From: RYN-230 sp963834515
GTDB taxonomy: Bacteria; Actinomycetota; Actinomycetes; Streptosporangiales; Streptosporangiaceae
DNA length: 64,000 bases
NCBI GenBank assembly: GCA_963834515.1
Contig: CAWICB010000003.1
Coordinates: forward strand, 558,001-622,000
Direction: 5' to 3'
A model generated the notes under the pieces. It worked only from the letters and a program-made list of their open reading frames with translations. It was not told the origin of the DNA and did no database searches. Below are positions 26,485 to 34,835 of this stretch, in pieces (the first letter of the stretch is position 1; each line of letters opens with the position of its first letter). The translations under genes and the position numbers were made by a program.

Positions 26485-27287
26485 TAGACGGTGCGGGGGT
26501 TGTTGCCGCGGGCGGAATCCATTTCGGGGGCTGGAAGTGGACCGGTGATTTCACGGGGATCGACCTGATCGCGGCGGGGACGAATGCGCTGAACGGGGCG
26601 CTGCTGGCCCGGCGGCCCGATCACTTCAAGAATTTCACCGTCGTCGGGATACTGCTTATGGCCATGCTCGGCGGCCTCGGCGGCGGGATTACCCGTGATG
26701 TGCTGCTGGATAAGGTGCCTGGCGCGTTCATGAACCCGGCGTTCATCACTGTGTGCCTGGTCGCGGGGCTGATCGGGTACAGCGTCGCCTTCGCCGAGGG
26801 GCAGCTGTTCCGGGAGGGCCTGTTCCAGCTCGCGACGTCGTTCTCGCTGCCCTGGTACGCGATCATCGGGGCCCAGGCCGCGGCTGCTGCCCGGCTATCC
26901 GTCCTCGGCATCCTGGCTATGGCCTTGATCGCTACCACCGCCGGCCGCTTCCTCATCGACGTCAGCTGCGGGGTGCCGCCGAAGCAGTTCGTCAGCGGCG
27001 AGTTGTTCGTCGTTACCGCGCTGGTCACCGCGGCCGTCTGGGTCGCCTGCCATGCGGCGGGCCTAGGGCCATGGCCGGCGGCCGGGATCTCCTTCGCCGT
27101 CGGGTTCACCCTCCGCGTTACTGCCTTGTACGAGGGCTGGCAGGTACCGCTGGCTAAAGAGCCCGCCGGGGTCTACCAGCACTCCGACGGGCGCCCGCTG
27201 CTCGGGCGCAAGATCGCGGGCAAGTCGGTGCGGGAGATGCGGGACCTGGGCCTCACGGTGGAGCCCACCGGGACGGAGAAGGGATAG
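26481..27287 (+). CDS. TRIC/UPF0126-family cation channel-like membrane protein
   Basis: 268 aa with two homologous halves of three helices each. Half one has GIDLIAAGTNALNGALLARR and LLMAMLGGLGGGITRDVLLD. Half two has LGILAMALIATTAGRFLIDV with VPPKQFVSGELFVVTALV. These match the UPF0126/trimeric intracellular cation channel pattern (G.G...RD, FGAL.A). Bacterial relatives conduct K+ as trimers in the cytoplasmic membrane. A ~60-residue soluble C-terminal tail is added. It is translationally coupled to the 47-aa protein upstream and may share its promoter. Confidence 0.8.
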   Translation: MIDGAGVVAAGGIHFGGWKWTGDFTGIDLIAAGTNALNGALLARRPDHFKNFTVVGILLMAMLGGLGGGITRDVLLDKVPGAFMNPAFITVCLVAGLIGYSVAFAEGQLFREGLFQLATSFSLPWYAIIGAQAAAAARLSVLGILAMALIATTAGRFLIDVSCGVPPKQFVSGELFVVTALVTAAVWVACHAAGLGPWPAAGISFAVGFTLRVTALYEGWQVPLAKEPAGVYQHSDGRPLLGRKIAGKSVREMRDLGLTVEPTGTEKG

Positions 27288-27383
27288 CAATGGTGCAGGC
27301 GAACGCGACTGGCCGGCGGATGGCATATCAGGCGGCCAGGCCCGGCGGATGACCCGGCCGAGCAGGCGGGCCCGGTTCTGACC

Positions 27384-28724
27384 GTGCGGGGGGCCCCGCC
27401 GGCGTTTCATGTGATGGCCAAGCCGACGGGTGCGGTGTGCAACCTGGATTGTGAGTACTGCTTCTTCCTGTCCAAGGAGATGCTCTACCCGGGCAGCCGG
27501 TTCCGGATGGCCGCCGACCTGCAGGAGACCTACATCCGCCAGCTCATAGAGGCGCACGCGCGGGCCCCGGAGGTGGTGGTCACCTGGCAGGGCGGCGAGC
27601 CGACCATGATGGGCCTGGACTTCTTCCGCCGCGCCATTGAGCTGGAACGCCGGTACGCCCGGCCCGGGCAGCGGATCCTGAACACGATTCAGACCAACGG
27701 CACCCTCCTGGACGATGAGTGGGGCGAGTTCCTCAAGGCCAACAAGTTCCTGGCCGGGATCTCGATCGACGGCCCGCGGGACATGCACGACGCCTACCGG
27801 GTGGACAAGGGCGGCAAGCCCACCTTCGACCGGGTGATGCGCGGCCTGGACGTGCTCAAGCGCCACCAGGTGGACTGGAACGTGCTCACCACCATCCACG
27901 CCGTCAACGGCGGCCACGGCCGCCAGGTGTACACGTTCCTGCGTGATGAGCTGGGTGCCACGTTCATCCAGTACATCCCGATCATCGAGCGGGCCACCGA
28001 GCAGACCCTGCCCATCGCCGACGCCGGGTGGGGTCACGGCGTCCACGGCCGCCCGCTGTATACCCAGGACGGGACCCTGGTCACGCACCGGTCGGTCGGC
28101 CCAGTCCAGTACGGCCGGTTCCTGATCGACGTGTTCGAGGAATGGGTGCGCCGCGACATCGGCACCGTCTACGTGCAGATGTTCGACACCACCCTGGCCC
28201 GCTTCTACGGCGAAGGCGGCGGGATGTGCGTGCACGCCGAGACGTGCGGGAACCAGGTCGCCCTGGAGCACACCGGCGACCTGTACTCCTGCGACCACTA
28301 CGTCGAGCCCGACTACCTGCTCGGCAACATCAACGACAAGCACATGCTGGAACTGATCGTCTCGCCCCAGCAGCGCAAGTTCGGCCGCGACAAGCGCGAC
28401 ACCCTCACCCAGTACTGCCGCGACTGCGACGTCCGGTTCGCCTGCAACGGCGGCTGTCCCAAAGACCGGTTCGCCACCTCCCCCTACGGCGAACCCGGCC
28501 AGCACTACCTGTGCCCTGGCTACAAGGACTTCTTCCACCACGTCACCAGGCCCATGGGTGCCATGGCCACGCTGCTGCGCACCGGCCAGGCACCCGCCAA
28601 CCTCATGACCACCTACGCCAGGCAGGACGCACAACGCGGCCGCAACGACCCCTGCCCCTGCGCCAGTGGCCGCAAATGGAAGCACTGCCACGGCGCAGCC
28701 CCATTCCCCGTCACAGCCACCTGA
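27384..28724 (+). CDS. Radical-SAM anaerobic sulfatase-maturating enzyme (anSME) with SPASM and SEC-C motifs
   Basis: 446 aa from GTG 27384. The radical-SAM cluster is C19-x3-C23-x2-C26 in AVCNLDCEYCFF. TWQGGEPTMMGLDFF and TIQTNGTLLDDEW are the SAM-binding segments. The SPASM region has CVHAETCGNQVALEHTGDLY, CDHYV, then CRDCDVRFACNGGCPKDRF and CPGY. The C-terminus is a SEC-C zinc motif (NDPCPCASGRKWKHC). anSMEs oxidise the active-site Cys or Ser of type I sulfatases to formylglycine without O2. Both sulfatases in this window carry Cys. A decayed second copy lies at 48000-48503. Confidence 0.92.
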   Translation: MRGAPPAFHVMAKPTGAVCNLDCEYCFFLSKEMLYPGSRFRMAADLQETYIRQLIEAHARAPEVVVTWQGGEPTMMGLDFFRRAIELERRYARPGQRILNTIQTNGTLLDDEWGEFLKANKFLAGISIDGPRDMHDAYRVDKGGKPTFDRVMRGLDVLKRHQVDWNVLTTIHAVNGGHGRQVYTFLRDELGATFIQYIPIIERATEQTLPIADAGWGHGVHGRPLYTQDGTLVTHRSVGPVQYGRFLIDVFEEWVRRDIGTVYVQMFDTTLARFYGEGGGMCVHAETCGNQVALEHTGDLYSCDHYVEPDYLLGNINDKHMLELIVSPQQRKFGRDKRDTLTQYCRDCDVRFACNGGCPKDRFATSPYGEPGQHYLCPGYKDFFHHVTRPMGAMATLLRTGQAPANLMTTYARQDAQRGRNDPCPCASGRKWKHCHGAAPFPVTAT

Positions 28725-28738
28725 GGCCGCGAGTGTCC

Positions 28739-28857
28739 TCGGGCGTTCCGTTGCGGATCCGCGAATACCACCAGGGCAGCTCGCGGTTGTTCCCGTCGAC
28801 CGGCGCGATCCTCGGCCCGCTCGGCGCCGTGATTGCCCTCCAGGCCGAGGGGCTGTG
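28739..28857 (+). pseudogene. Possible DUF2254 N-terminal relic
   Basis: One frame reads VPLRIREYHQGSSRLFPSTG then AILGPLGAVIALQAEGL and a stop. This weakly resembles the first cytoplasmic helix and membrane segment of DUF2254 proteins, a complete relative of which lies at 34836-36216. There is no start codon and no continuation. Low confidence. Confidence 0.25.
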
Positions 28858-29421
28858 ACGCTCGCAGCCGCCGTGCCCTCCGGGGGGCCAACCCCCGGAG
28901 TCACCGACGTGGTCCGGGATCAGGATACGGCGGACCGCCCGCTCCGGGTCGAACCTGGCCCGCTGCTGCGCGCCGTTCCGGGCCTGAACCTGTACCGGGA
29001 CGAGGATCCCTTCCGTTCGCCACATCTGCGCGAGTACCGCGACTGGATCGACGTGCTCGAGGTCGCGCTGATGTGGACCGGGGCTTTCCCCGAGCCGCAC
29101 ACATTCGGCCTGCGTGCATGGGTGCTGCGGCCAGGCGGGATCGCAGCGGTGACGGTTCCCGCCTGGCTGCCAGAGCGAATCTGCTGGCGTCTCTCCGACG
29201 ACCACCACGACGCCCCCGGCGGCCACGTCCGCATTTTCATCCGCCGTGAGCTGCAGACGAAGCTGGCCGCGGCGGGCCTGACGGCCGGCGGCCATCACCA
29301 CGCGCACGCCCTGCACTCACCGTACTGGTGGCTGACATCCGCGGTTAGCGGACATCGGGAGGACTACCCACTGATCCGCGCCTACCGGCTGACGCTCGCG
29401 GTGGCCGCGCCGTACCGATGA
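28855..29421 (+). CDS. SAM-methyltransferase-like protein lacking the usual N-terminal motif
   Basis: About 188 aa from GTG 28855. The C-terminal two thirds resembles class I methyltransferases: VLRPGGIAAVTVPAWLPERI, CWRLSDDHHDAPGGHVRIFI and HHHAHALHSPYWWLTSAV. The SAM-binding GxGxG strand that should come ~80 residues earlier is not seen. Instead there is LNLYRDEDPFRSPHLREYRD, which I cannot place. It is probably a truncated or fused enzyme and may be inactive. The stop overlaps the ATG of the NRAMP-type gene (ATGA), so translation of the two is coupled. Confidence 0.5.
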   Translation: MTLAAAVPSGGPTPGVTDVVRDQDTADRPLRVEPGPLLRAVPGLNLYRDEDPFRSPHLREYRDWIDVLEVALMWTGAFPEPHTFGLRAWVLRPGGIAAVTVPAWLPERICWRLSDDHHDAPGGHVRIFIRRELQTKLAAAGLTAGGHHHAHALHSPYWWLTSAVSGHREDYPLIRAYRLTLAVAAPYR

Positions 29422-30710
29422 CAGCGGCACCGGTACCAGGCCGCGGGCGGTGGTGGCCAGACGGGTGGCTGAGCTCGCGGCGGGCGCTCCTGCGGGGCAT
29501 CGGCCCTGAGGTAATCTCGGCGGCGTCGGACAATGACCCGACCAATGTCGGCACTGCTGCCGCGGTCGGGGCCCAGACCGGATATCAGCTGTCCTGGGTG
29601 GCGCTTCTGGTCGCACCACTGCTGGGCGTGGTGCTGACGATCGCGGCGCAGGTCGGCACAGTAGCCCGAGACGACCTCCAGTCGCTCACCATGAAGCGCT
29701 ACGGCCGCGGCGCGGCCGTGGTCCTGCTGGTGTCGGTGGTGGTGGTCAACCTGGTCACCATCGCCGCGGACCTGCAGGCCGGGGCGGCCGGGATCGGGCT
29801 GCTGGCCGGTGTGGATTCCCGCTGGCTGGTGGTGCCGCTGGCGGCGGCTCTGGCCGGCCTGCTGCTGGTCGGCAGGTACGGCCAGGTGGTGGTGGTGCTT
29901 CGCTATCTGCTGCTTGGTTTCCCGGCCTTCGGGGCGGCAGCCGTCCTGGCCCACCCGGACTGGCCCCGACTGCTCGAAGCCAGCCTGGCTCCGGCGCTAT
30001 TGCTGCGCCCCAGCGAGATGGCAGGTGGCCTGGCCCTGCTCGGCACCACGCTGACCAGCTACGTCTACGTGTGGGAGACCGTGGCGCGGGGCGTGGAGGA
30101 ACAACCGCCCGGGGGCGCCCCGGAAGACGGCGGGCTGGCACGAGCCAGGGCTGGCGCGGTCATCGGCGGCGTCTTCACGGCCGTGATCTTGTGGTTCATG
30201 CTCGTCGCCTCCGCGGCCACGCTCGGTCGTCATCACCAGGCGGCCGCCTCGGCGCAGGACGCCGCCGGGGCGTTGCGCCCGCTGGCCGGCCCTTTGGCCG
30301 CGGACCTGTTCGCCGCCGGGCTCGTCGCCTCGGCGGTGGTCGCCCTGCCCGTCCTGCTGGCCACTACCGCCCATGTGGTCGGCGCTCACTTTAACTGGCG
30401 TCGCGGGCTGTCCGAGCGGATCAGTCACGCCCGGGGCTTCTACGCGGTCCTGGTCGCCTCGATCGGGCTCGCGCTCGCCGTGTCCCTGGCCGGGATCCCG
30501 GTGATCGGCATGCTGGTGGCAGCCAGCGTGATCGGAGGGCTCGGAACCCCGATCGGCTTGGTGCTGCTGGTCCGCCTGGCCCGCGATCCCCAGGTCATGG
30601 GGCCTCAGCCAATCTCCCGCAGATTGGCTGCCGCCGGCTGGGCCGTCGCGGTCATTGTCGGCGGCTTCGGCTTGCTCTTCGTCATCGGAGCAGCCCTGGG
30701 CACGTTCTGA
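29418..30710 (+). CDS. NRAMP-related divalent metal transporter
   Basis: 430 aa and about 11 helices. The first helix region, LLRGIGPEVISAASDNDPTN, is the NRAMP TM1 with the metal-binding D(N)DPTN. The usual TM6 Met-Pro-His is replaced by LLGTTLTSYVYVWETVARG, as in NRAMP-related Mg/Al-type carriers, so Mn/Fe selectivity should not be assumed. It imports a divalent cation, probably proton-coupled, at the cytoplasmic membrane. It is coupled by an ATGA overlap to the preceding methyltransferase-like gene. Confidence 0.82.
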   Translation: MTAAPVPGRGRWWPDGWLSSRRALLRGIGPEVISAASDNDPTNVGTAAAVGAQTGYQLSWVALLVAPLLGVVLTIAAQVGTVARDDLQSLTMKRYGRGAAVVLLVSVVVVNLVTIAADLQAGAAGIGLLAGVDSRWLVVPLAAALAGLLLVGRYGQVVVVLRYLLLGFPAFGAAAVLAHPDWPRLLEASLAPALLLRPSEMAGGLALLGTTLTSYVYVWETVARGVEEQPPGGAPEDGGLARARAGAVIGGVFTAVILWFMLVASAATLGRHHQAAASAQDAAGALRPLAGPLAADLFAAGLVASAVVALPVLLATTAHVVGAHFNWRRGLSERISHARGFYAVLVASIGLALAVSLAGIPVIGMLVAASVIGGLGTPIGLVLLVRLARDPQVMGPQPISRRLAAAGWAVAVIVGGFGLLFVIGAALGTF

Positions 30711-31021
30711 CCTGTCCGGTCCGCAGGTGCGAGGCCACGGGAGTGATCCTGGCTGCGCCTACCGGACCGGCTGGCAGTTCGCCAGCCAGGCACATTTCCC
30801 TGCCGGGCAGAGCAGCTGGACGGCGGCTGCCGTCCTCCTCGCCGCCGACACGCTGTCCGGGGCAAACCGCGGATCGGGCATCTTCCGGGACGCGGCCGCC
30901 GGGCCCGCGATGCTGGCGCAGGCCGGCGGCGTGGCCTGCGGCTGCGGCCGCGTGTGATGAGCCGGCGTCAGTGGCGGCCCGCTGCAGTACCTGTAGCGAC
31001 CCGGTTACCCGCAGGTGCTGC
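30711..31021. other. Convergent intergenic region, nothing recognised
   Basis: About 310 bases between the NRAMP-type gene (plus) and the secreted-protein gene (minus). No clear terminator stem with a T-run and no coding frame with protein-like composition was found. Confidence 0.4.
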
Positions 31022-32881
31022 TCAGGTCTTCCCGGGAGCGAGCGAGCTGGCTTCGCCGCGCCGGATGCGGTACAGCCCGAGGCCCAGGGTGGCTCCGATA
31101 AACAGGCCGGTGACGCCGATGATGAGCGCCAGGTGGATCTGATGCGCGCTATTGTCGGCGCCTCCGATCGAGTAGCTCAGGGCCCCGGCCTGTGCCGTGG
31201 CTCCCGAGGCGTTGCCGGCCGGCAGCAGGTTCTGGCCGGCCTGGGTCTCGAGGGCTGTCAGGTACGCGTAGTTGTCATCGACCGTCGCCCCGGCCTGGCT
31301 GATCGCATCGTCGAGCTGCTTGACGGCGGCATCGAGTTTGGCCCCCCCGCCGATCGTGGTCGGCTGAATCGCCTTGCCCTTCTTGACCGTGATCGTGGTG
31401 CTCGCGTTGGCGATGGCCGTGGCCACCTGGGCGGCCCTGGCCGACAGGGCGTCAACGTTGGTTGAGCTTGTCGCCAGACCTGCCGAAGCGCTGAGCGCGG
31501 ACGCCTTGACTGTCTTCGCGTCTGCGCTGCTCGTGCCCAGTGCGGCGGAGAGCTTGAGGACGAGATCCTGGAGCGCGACAAGCTTGGACTGGAGGGTCGT
31601 GAAGGCCCGCGTGGCCTTCAGCCTCGGAACGCAGGAGGGGATGGCGCTGCGGCTTGGGCTAGGGCTAGGGCTAGGGCTAGGGCTAGGGCTGGCGGTTGGG
31701 GTCGGGGCCGGTCTTACGGTCGGGGCTGGGATCTTGCTCAATGCGCTGCAGATCGCAGCCGGCAGGGCCGCGAACCGGGTCTGGATATCGGCGATCATGC
31801 TGGCGGTGCTGGCGGCGTCAGTGGCGTGCTGGGCGATCCGGGCCGAGAGGTTTCCCGCATTAGTGGACAGCTGCTGGGCGTCCGCCGACAGAGTACGGAG
31901 GGAGACGGCCAGCTTGGCCGCGCCCCGGGACACGTGCTGTGCGGCGGGGACCAGCACCTTCTTGAGTTCGCTCAAGAACGTGGACGCCTTGACTGCGATG
32001 TCCTGCAGTTTGTTCTGGGCCTTGGCCTGGAAGGACGCGAGGCGCCCCCCGACGGTCAGCGTCGGCACCGCCGGGGCCCCGGGCTCGTGAATCGTGGGCA
32101 GCGGTTTCAGGTTGCCTGGCGGCAGGGCCTGGGCGGAGAGCGTCGCCGACGGAACGGCCACGTCAGTGACCTGTGCCTGGTAGCTGAACTGCTGTTGGGC
32201 GCTGCCCAGCGGCTCGAACAGGAACATCGTCCAGGAGATGCCGGTAGTCCCGTTGCCGTTGCCGGCGGCACTCGCGCCGGGGGCGTGCAGATTCGTGAAG
32301 TTAGCCGGCAACGTCACGGCGAGCGAGGCGGCGTACGGGACCGGGGTCTGCACGCTGGTGCTCTGCTTGTGCCCGAAGACGTTCTTGAACTTCACGGGCG
32401 TCGCCTCGCTCGTGGTGTTCGAAACGATGTATATCACCTGGAGGAACCCGGACTTCCCGGCGATGTCCGTGGCGGGCATCTTGTGCCCGTTGAGATAGTA
32501 GGTGGCTGTTACCTGCAGGGGCAGCTTGGCGACCGGGAACTGCGCCACGGTCCGCTCGTTGAACGGCCCGGTGAGGTGCAGATTCCACACGGCCTTGCCG
32601 TCCGTGACGGGCGGTGTCCCCACGCCGGTCAGGTTCCTGAATCCCGACCGGGACATCGGCACCTTGACGGTGGCCGGGCCGGTCCCGTTGGCCGCGAGCT
32701 GGGTGTACACGGACGGCGTCCCGCTGACCTGCCCGTCGGGGCTCGTGGACGCCAGGACCGTCTGGGTAACGCCGACCCAGTTCGGGACCGACGCGGCCGC
32801 CGGGCCGCCGGAGGACAGGACCAGGAGCGCTCCGACCGCCAGCGCGGCCGGCAGGGCGAGGTTCTTCACCGCCTTCATCAT
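31022..32881 (-). CDS. Large exported/membrane-anchored protein of unknown function (619 aa)
   Basis: ATG 32881 has GGAGG just upstream. A signal sequence (MMKAVKNLALPAALAVGALL, then VLSSGGPAAAS) is followed by a beta-rich ectodomain (residues ~30-280) and long helical coiled stretches. A Pro-Ser linker (PSPSPS...) lies mid-protein, and a C-terminal TM helix (HLALIIGVTGLFIGATLGLG) precedes a short basic tail. The ectodomain would sit outside the membrane, tethered at the C-terminus. Its start overlaps the stop of the upstream 529-aa membrane gene by ATGA, so the two are translationally coupled and probably work together. No family recognised. Confidence 0.75.
   Translation of the reverse strand: MMKAVKNLALPAALAVGALLVLSSGGPAAASVPNWVGVTQTVLASTSPDGQVSGTPSVYTQLAANGTGPATVKVPMSRSGFRNLTGVGTPPVTDGKAVWNLHLTGPFNERTVAQFPVAKLPLQVTATYYLNGHKMPATDIAGKSGFLQVIYIVSNTTSEATPVKFKNVFGHKQSTSVQTPVPYAASLAVTLPANFTNLHAPGASAAGNGNGTTGISWTMFLFEPLGSAQQQFSYQAQVTDVAVPSATLSAQALPPGNLKPLPTIHEPGAPAVPTLTVGGRLASFQAKAQNKLQDIAVKASTFLSELKKVLVPAAQHVSRGAAKLAVSLRTLSADAQQLSTNAGNLSARIAQHATDAASTASMIADIQTRFAALPAAICSALSKIPAPTVRPAPTPTASPSPSPSPSPSPSRSAIPSCVPRLKATRAFTTLQSKLVALQDLVLKLSAALGTSSADAKTVKASALSASAGLATSSTNVDALSARAAQVATAIANASTTITVKKGKAIQPTTIGGGAKLDAAVKQLDDAISQAGATVDDNYAYLTALETQAGQNLLPAGNASGATAQAGALSYSIGGADNSAHQIHLALIIGVTGLFIGATLGLGLYRIRRGEASSLAPGKT
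31656..31690. repeat. GGGCTA hexanucleotide repeat
   Basis: About six tandem GGGCTA units. On the minus strand they encode the Pro-Ser linker of the exported protein. It is a simple-sequence repeat liable to slippage in 6-bp, in-frame steps. Confidence 0.9.
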
Positions 32882-34467
32882 GCCTCCCCCTCCTGTGCAC
32901 CCTTTTGGGTGCTTTCCGGGCCCGGTTCCCTGGCCTCCTGGCGGCTGCCTTGCGCGTGCTTGCCGGTCCGCGCCTCGATCGCCGGTCCGGTGCCGCCGGC
33001 ACCGGGCGGCGGCCCGGCCGCCTGCGTCACGCTGTGCGCCTCCGCGGGCGGGGCCTCCGCGGGCGCTGGGTGTGCCCGAGAGGCGGGAACCAGCTTGAGC
33101 CCGAGCACGGTGGAGACCATGTACCCGATCCCGAAGCTGGACAGGATCGACAGGAAGGCCAGAGCCGATGCGGCAAGGTACGCGCTCGGCGCCGCCTGGA
33201 ACGCCAGCTCCACCGTCCCGTACAGGATCCCCGCTCCCAGCAGCATCGACACGAACCAGGTACTGCTGCGGAACAGGGCCGCGATGCCCGTGATGATGGC
33301 CAGCAGGACCAGGACCACGACCGCGGACCACCATTTCGTGTAGGGCAGGTACCCGCCGCGTACCACATAGGACGCGAACGCGAGCAGGAGGCCGAGCGTG
33401 AAGCCCATCAACCGGGCGATCGGGTCCGCGTCGGGCAGCAGCCCGACGATCGCGCCGATCGCCAGGCCCAGCACGGTGTAGGCGATGGCTGGCGTTCCGA
33501 GCTCATCCTGCAGCATGTAGATCCCCATGCCGAACACGGCCAGGACCAGCCCTCCGATCACTATGGGGGAAGAGAACAGGGGTCCCCTGGAAGGCGCGTG
33601 GATGAAGGCCCTCCGGACATCGCGCAGCAGCAGGTAATAGACCACGCTCGCGATGAAGATGATGCACACGATGCTGGAAATCAGCCCTTGGACGCTCACG
33701 CCGCTGCCGGTCACCCGGCGGACGATCACGTCGACGGACAGTGCGGTGAGGGCGGCGGCCCACGCCCAGGCCATGAACCAGGTCCATGTCTGAAGCCACA
33801 GCGCCCCGTAGGCCATGAGGATCATGAGAGCGAAGGTGAGCACGTAGACGAGCGCGAGCGCGGGGCTGCTCAGATGGTTGTCAACGTAGTTCCCCAGGAC
33901 GTGGATGGCCAGAGCGGGGAGGGCGAGAACGACTGCGAAGACGACCAGTGGCGGGGAGTACTGTTCTCCCCGGAACACGGGATGCCGCATCGTTTGGCGA
34001 ACGCCGGGCTGGAGCAGGAACATGAGGTTGAGGACGACGAACAGGATGTCCAGGCAGGCGAAGACCCCCACCTCGAGGGTGACGTGCGACCCCGTCGCCC
34101 ACCGGACGAGCTCGATTATCAGCACCACGGTGAGCACGATTTCGAACAGCCAGCACGCCCAGTAGACCCAGGCCTCCAGCCTGAGGATCCCCAGGGCGAT
34201 CTCGATCATGAGAAGCCCGGTGAGCACGTAGACGAGCTGAAGCCACGCGTTGCTCAGACTGAAATCGGCCGCCTGCTTCGAGCCGAGGAAGTACCCACCG
34301 AACAGGATCTGGCAGACGCCACCGGTAGACGCCCCCCAGAAGTAGGTCATGAACGTGAGCAGCATCGCCTGCTGGCCGGCAGGCTGAGGCTTGCCGGCCT
34401 TGAGCTCCCCGGTGTCCGGGCTGCTCAGCCGCGTCCACCACTCAGGAGTACCGGAACTGGTACTCAC
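32878..34467 (-). CDS. Polytopic membrane protein of unknown function (529 aa, about 12 helices)
   Basis: After a ~35-residue soluble start (MSTSSGTPEWWTRLSSPDTG) there are about twelve hydrophobic helices, e.g. LTFMTYFWGASTGGVCQILF, LVYVLTGLLMIEIALGILRL and VYWACWLFEIVLTVVLIIEL. The C-terminal ~75 residues are charged and Pro/Ala-rich, probably cytoplasmic. No transporter signature is recognised. It is the first gene of a coupled pair with the exported protein downstream and lies behind composite promoter copy 4, about 270 bases from the predicted transcription start. Confidence 0.72.
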   Translation of the reverse strand: MSTSSGTPEWWTRLSSPDTGELKAGKPQPAGQQAMLLTFMTYFWGASTGGVCQILFGGYFLGSKQAADFSLSNAWLQLVYVLTGLLMIEIALGILRLEAWVYWACWLFEIVLTVVLIIELVRWATGSHVTLEVGVFACLDILFVVLNLMFLLQPGVRQTMRHPVFRGEQYSPPLVVFAVVLALPALAIHVLGNYVDNHLSSPALALVYVLTFALMILMAYGALWLQTWTWFMAWAWAAALTALSVDVIVRRVTGSGVSVQGLISSIVCIIFIASVVYYLLLRDVRRAFIHAPSRGPLFSSPIVIGGLVLAVFGMGIYMLQDELGTPAIAYTVLGLAIGAIVGLLPDADPIARLMGFTLGLLLAFASYVVRGGYLPYTKWWSAVVVLVLLAIITGIAALFRSSTWFVSMLLGAGILYGTVELAFQAAPSAYLAASALAFLSILSSFGIGYMVSTVLGLKLVPASRAHPAPAEAPPAEAHSVTQAAGPPPGAGGTGPAIEARTGKHAQGSRQEAREPGPESTQKGAQEGEA

Positions 34468-34588
34468 CGCAAGTTCCCCGGTTCAGGCTGGCCTGGCCAG
34501 CACGGCGCGGCGAGGTCTGTCCTTCGCCACGAGAAGCCCGGTCGAGCCGGAATCGGCTCGTGAGCCGGGATCGTGCTAGGCCTGACCG

Positions 34589-34741
34589 TCATCGCCGTAC
34601 CCCTCCAGGCTCGCTCACCATGAGGCCCGCTGCGTTCATCTCGCGGGTCAGCATGCCGTCCAGTTTGAGTCCGAGCACCTGCGCCGCGTTATGGCCCTGA
34701 GCCCGGTTGTGGCCTCTCGCCTCGCTCTTTTGCTCTACCAC
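34589..34741 (-). CDS. Possible 50-aa small ORF directly downstream of promoter 4
   Basis: GTG 34741 lies 5 bases after the -10-like TAGCGT of promoter copy 4 and opens a 51-codon frame ending at 34589. The product is VVEQKSEARGHNRAQGHNAA, QVLGLKLDGMLTREMNAAGL, MVSEPGGVRR. Third-position GC is high. There is no Shine-Dalgarno, so it would need leaderless translation. It could be a real small protein or a chance frame in a leader. No homologue recognised. Confidence 0.3.
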   Translation of the reverse strand: MVEQKSEARGHNRAQGHNAAQVLGLKLDGMLTREMNAAGLMVSEPGGVRR

Positions 34742-34746
34742 TGCGC

Positions 34747-34803
34747 ACGCTAGGGTTCCGGCAGGCGGCCCGGCATCACCTGCCGGCCGGTTTCACCTAG
34801 GTG
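34747..34803 (-). promoter_or_regulatory. Composite promoter copy 4, facing the 529-aa membrane gene
   Basis: Operator CACCTAGGTG 34794-34803, AGGTGATG 34781-34774, GGGCCGCCT 34771-34763, -10-like TAGCGT 34752-34747, all read on the minus strand. This copy has one of the two TAnnnT-perfect -10 boxes in the set. Confidence 0.78.
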
Positions 34804-34835
34804 GAAACCGCCTCATGAGGGCCTCGCGGCGGAGA

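Noticed and set aside
31656..31690. GGGCTA repeats as telomere-like or G-quadruplex element
   Set aside because: The repeat lies in frame within a coding Pro-Ser linker and is explained by that.
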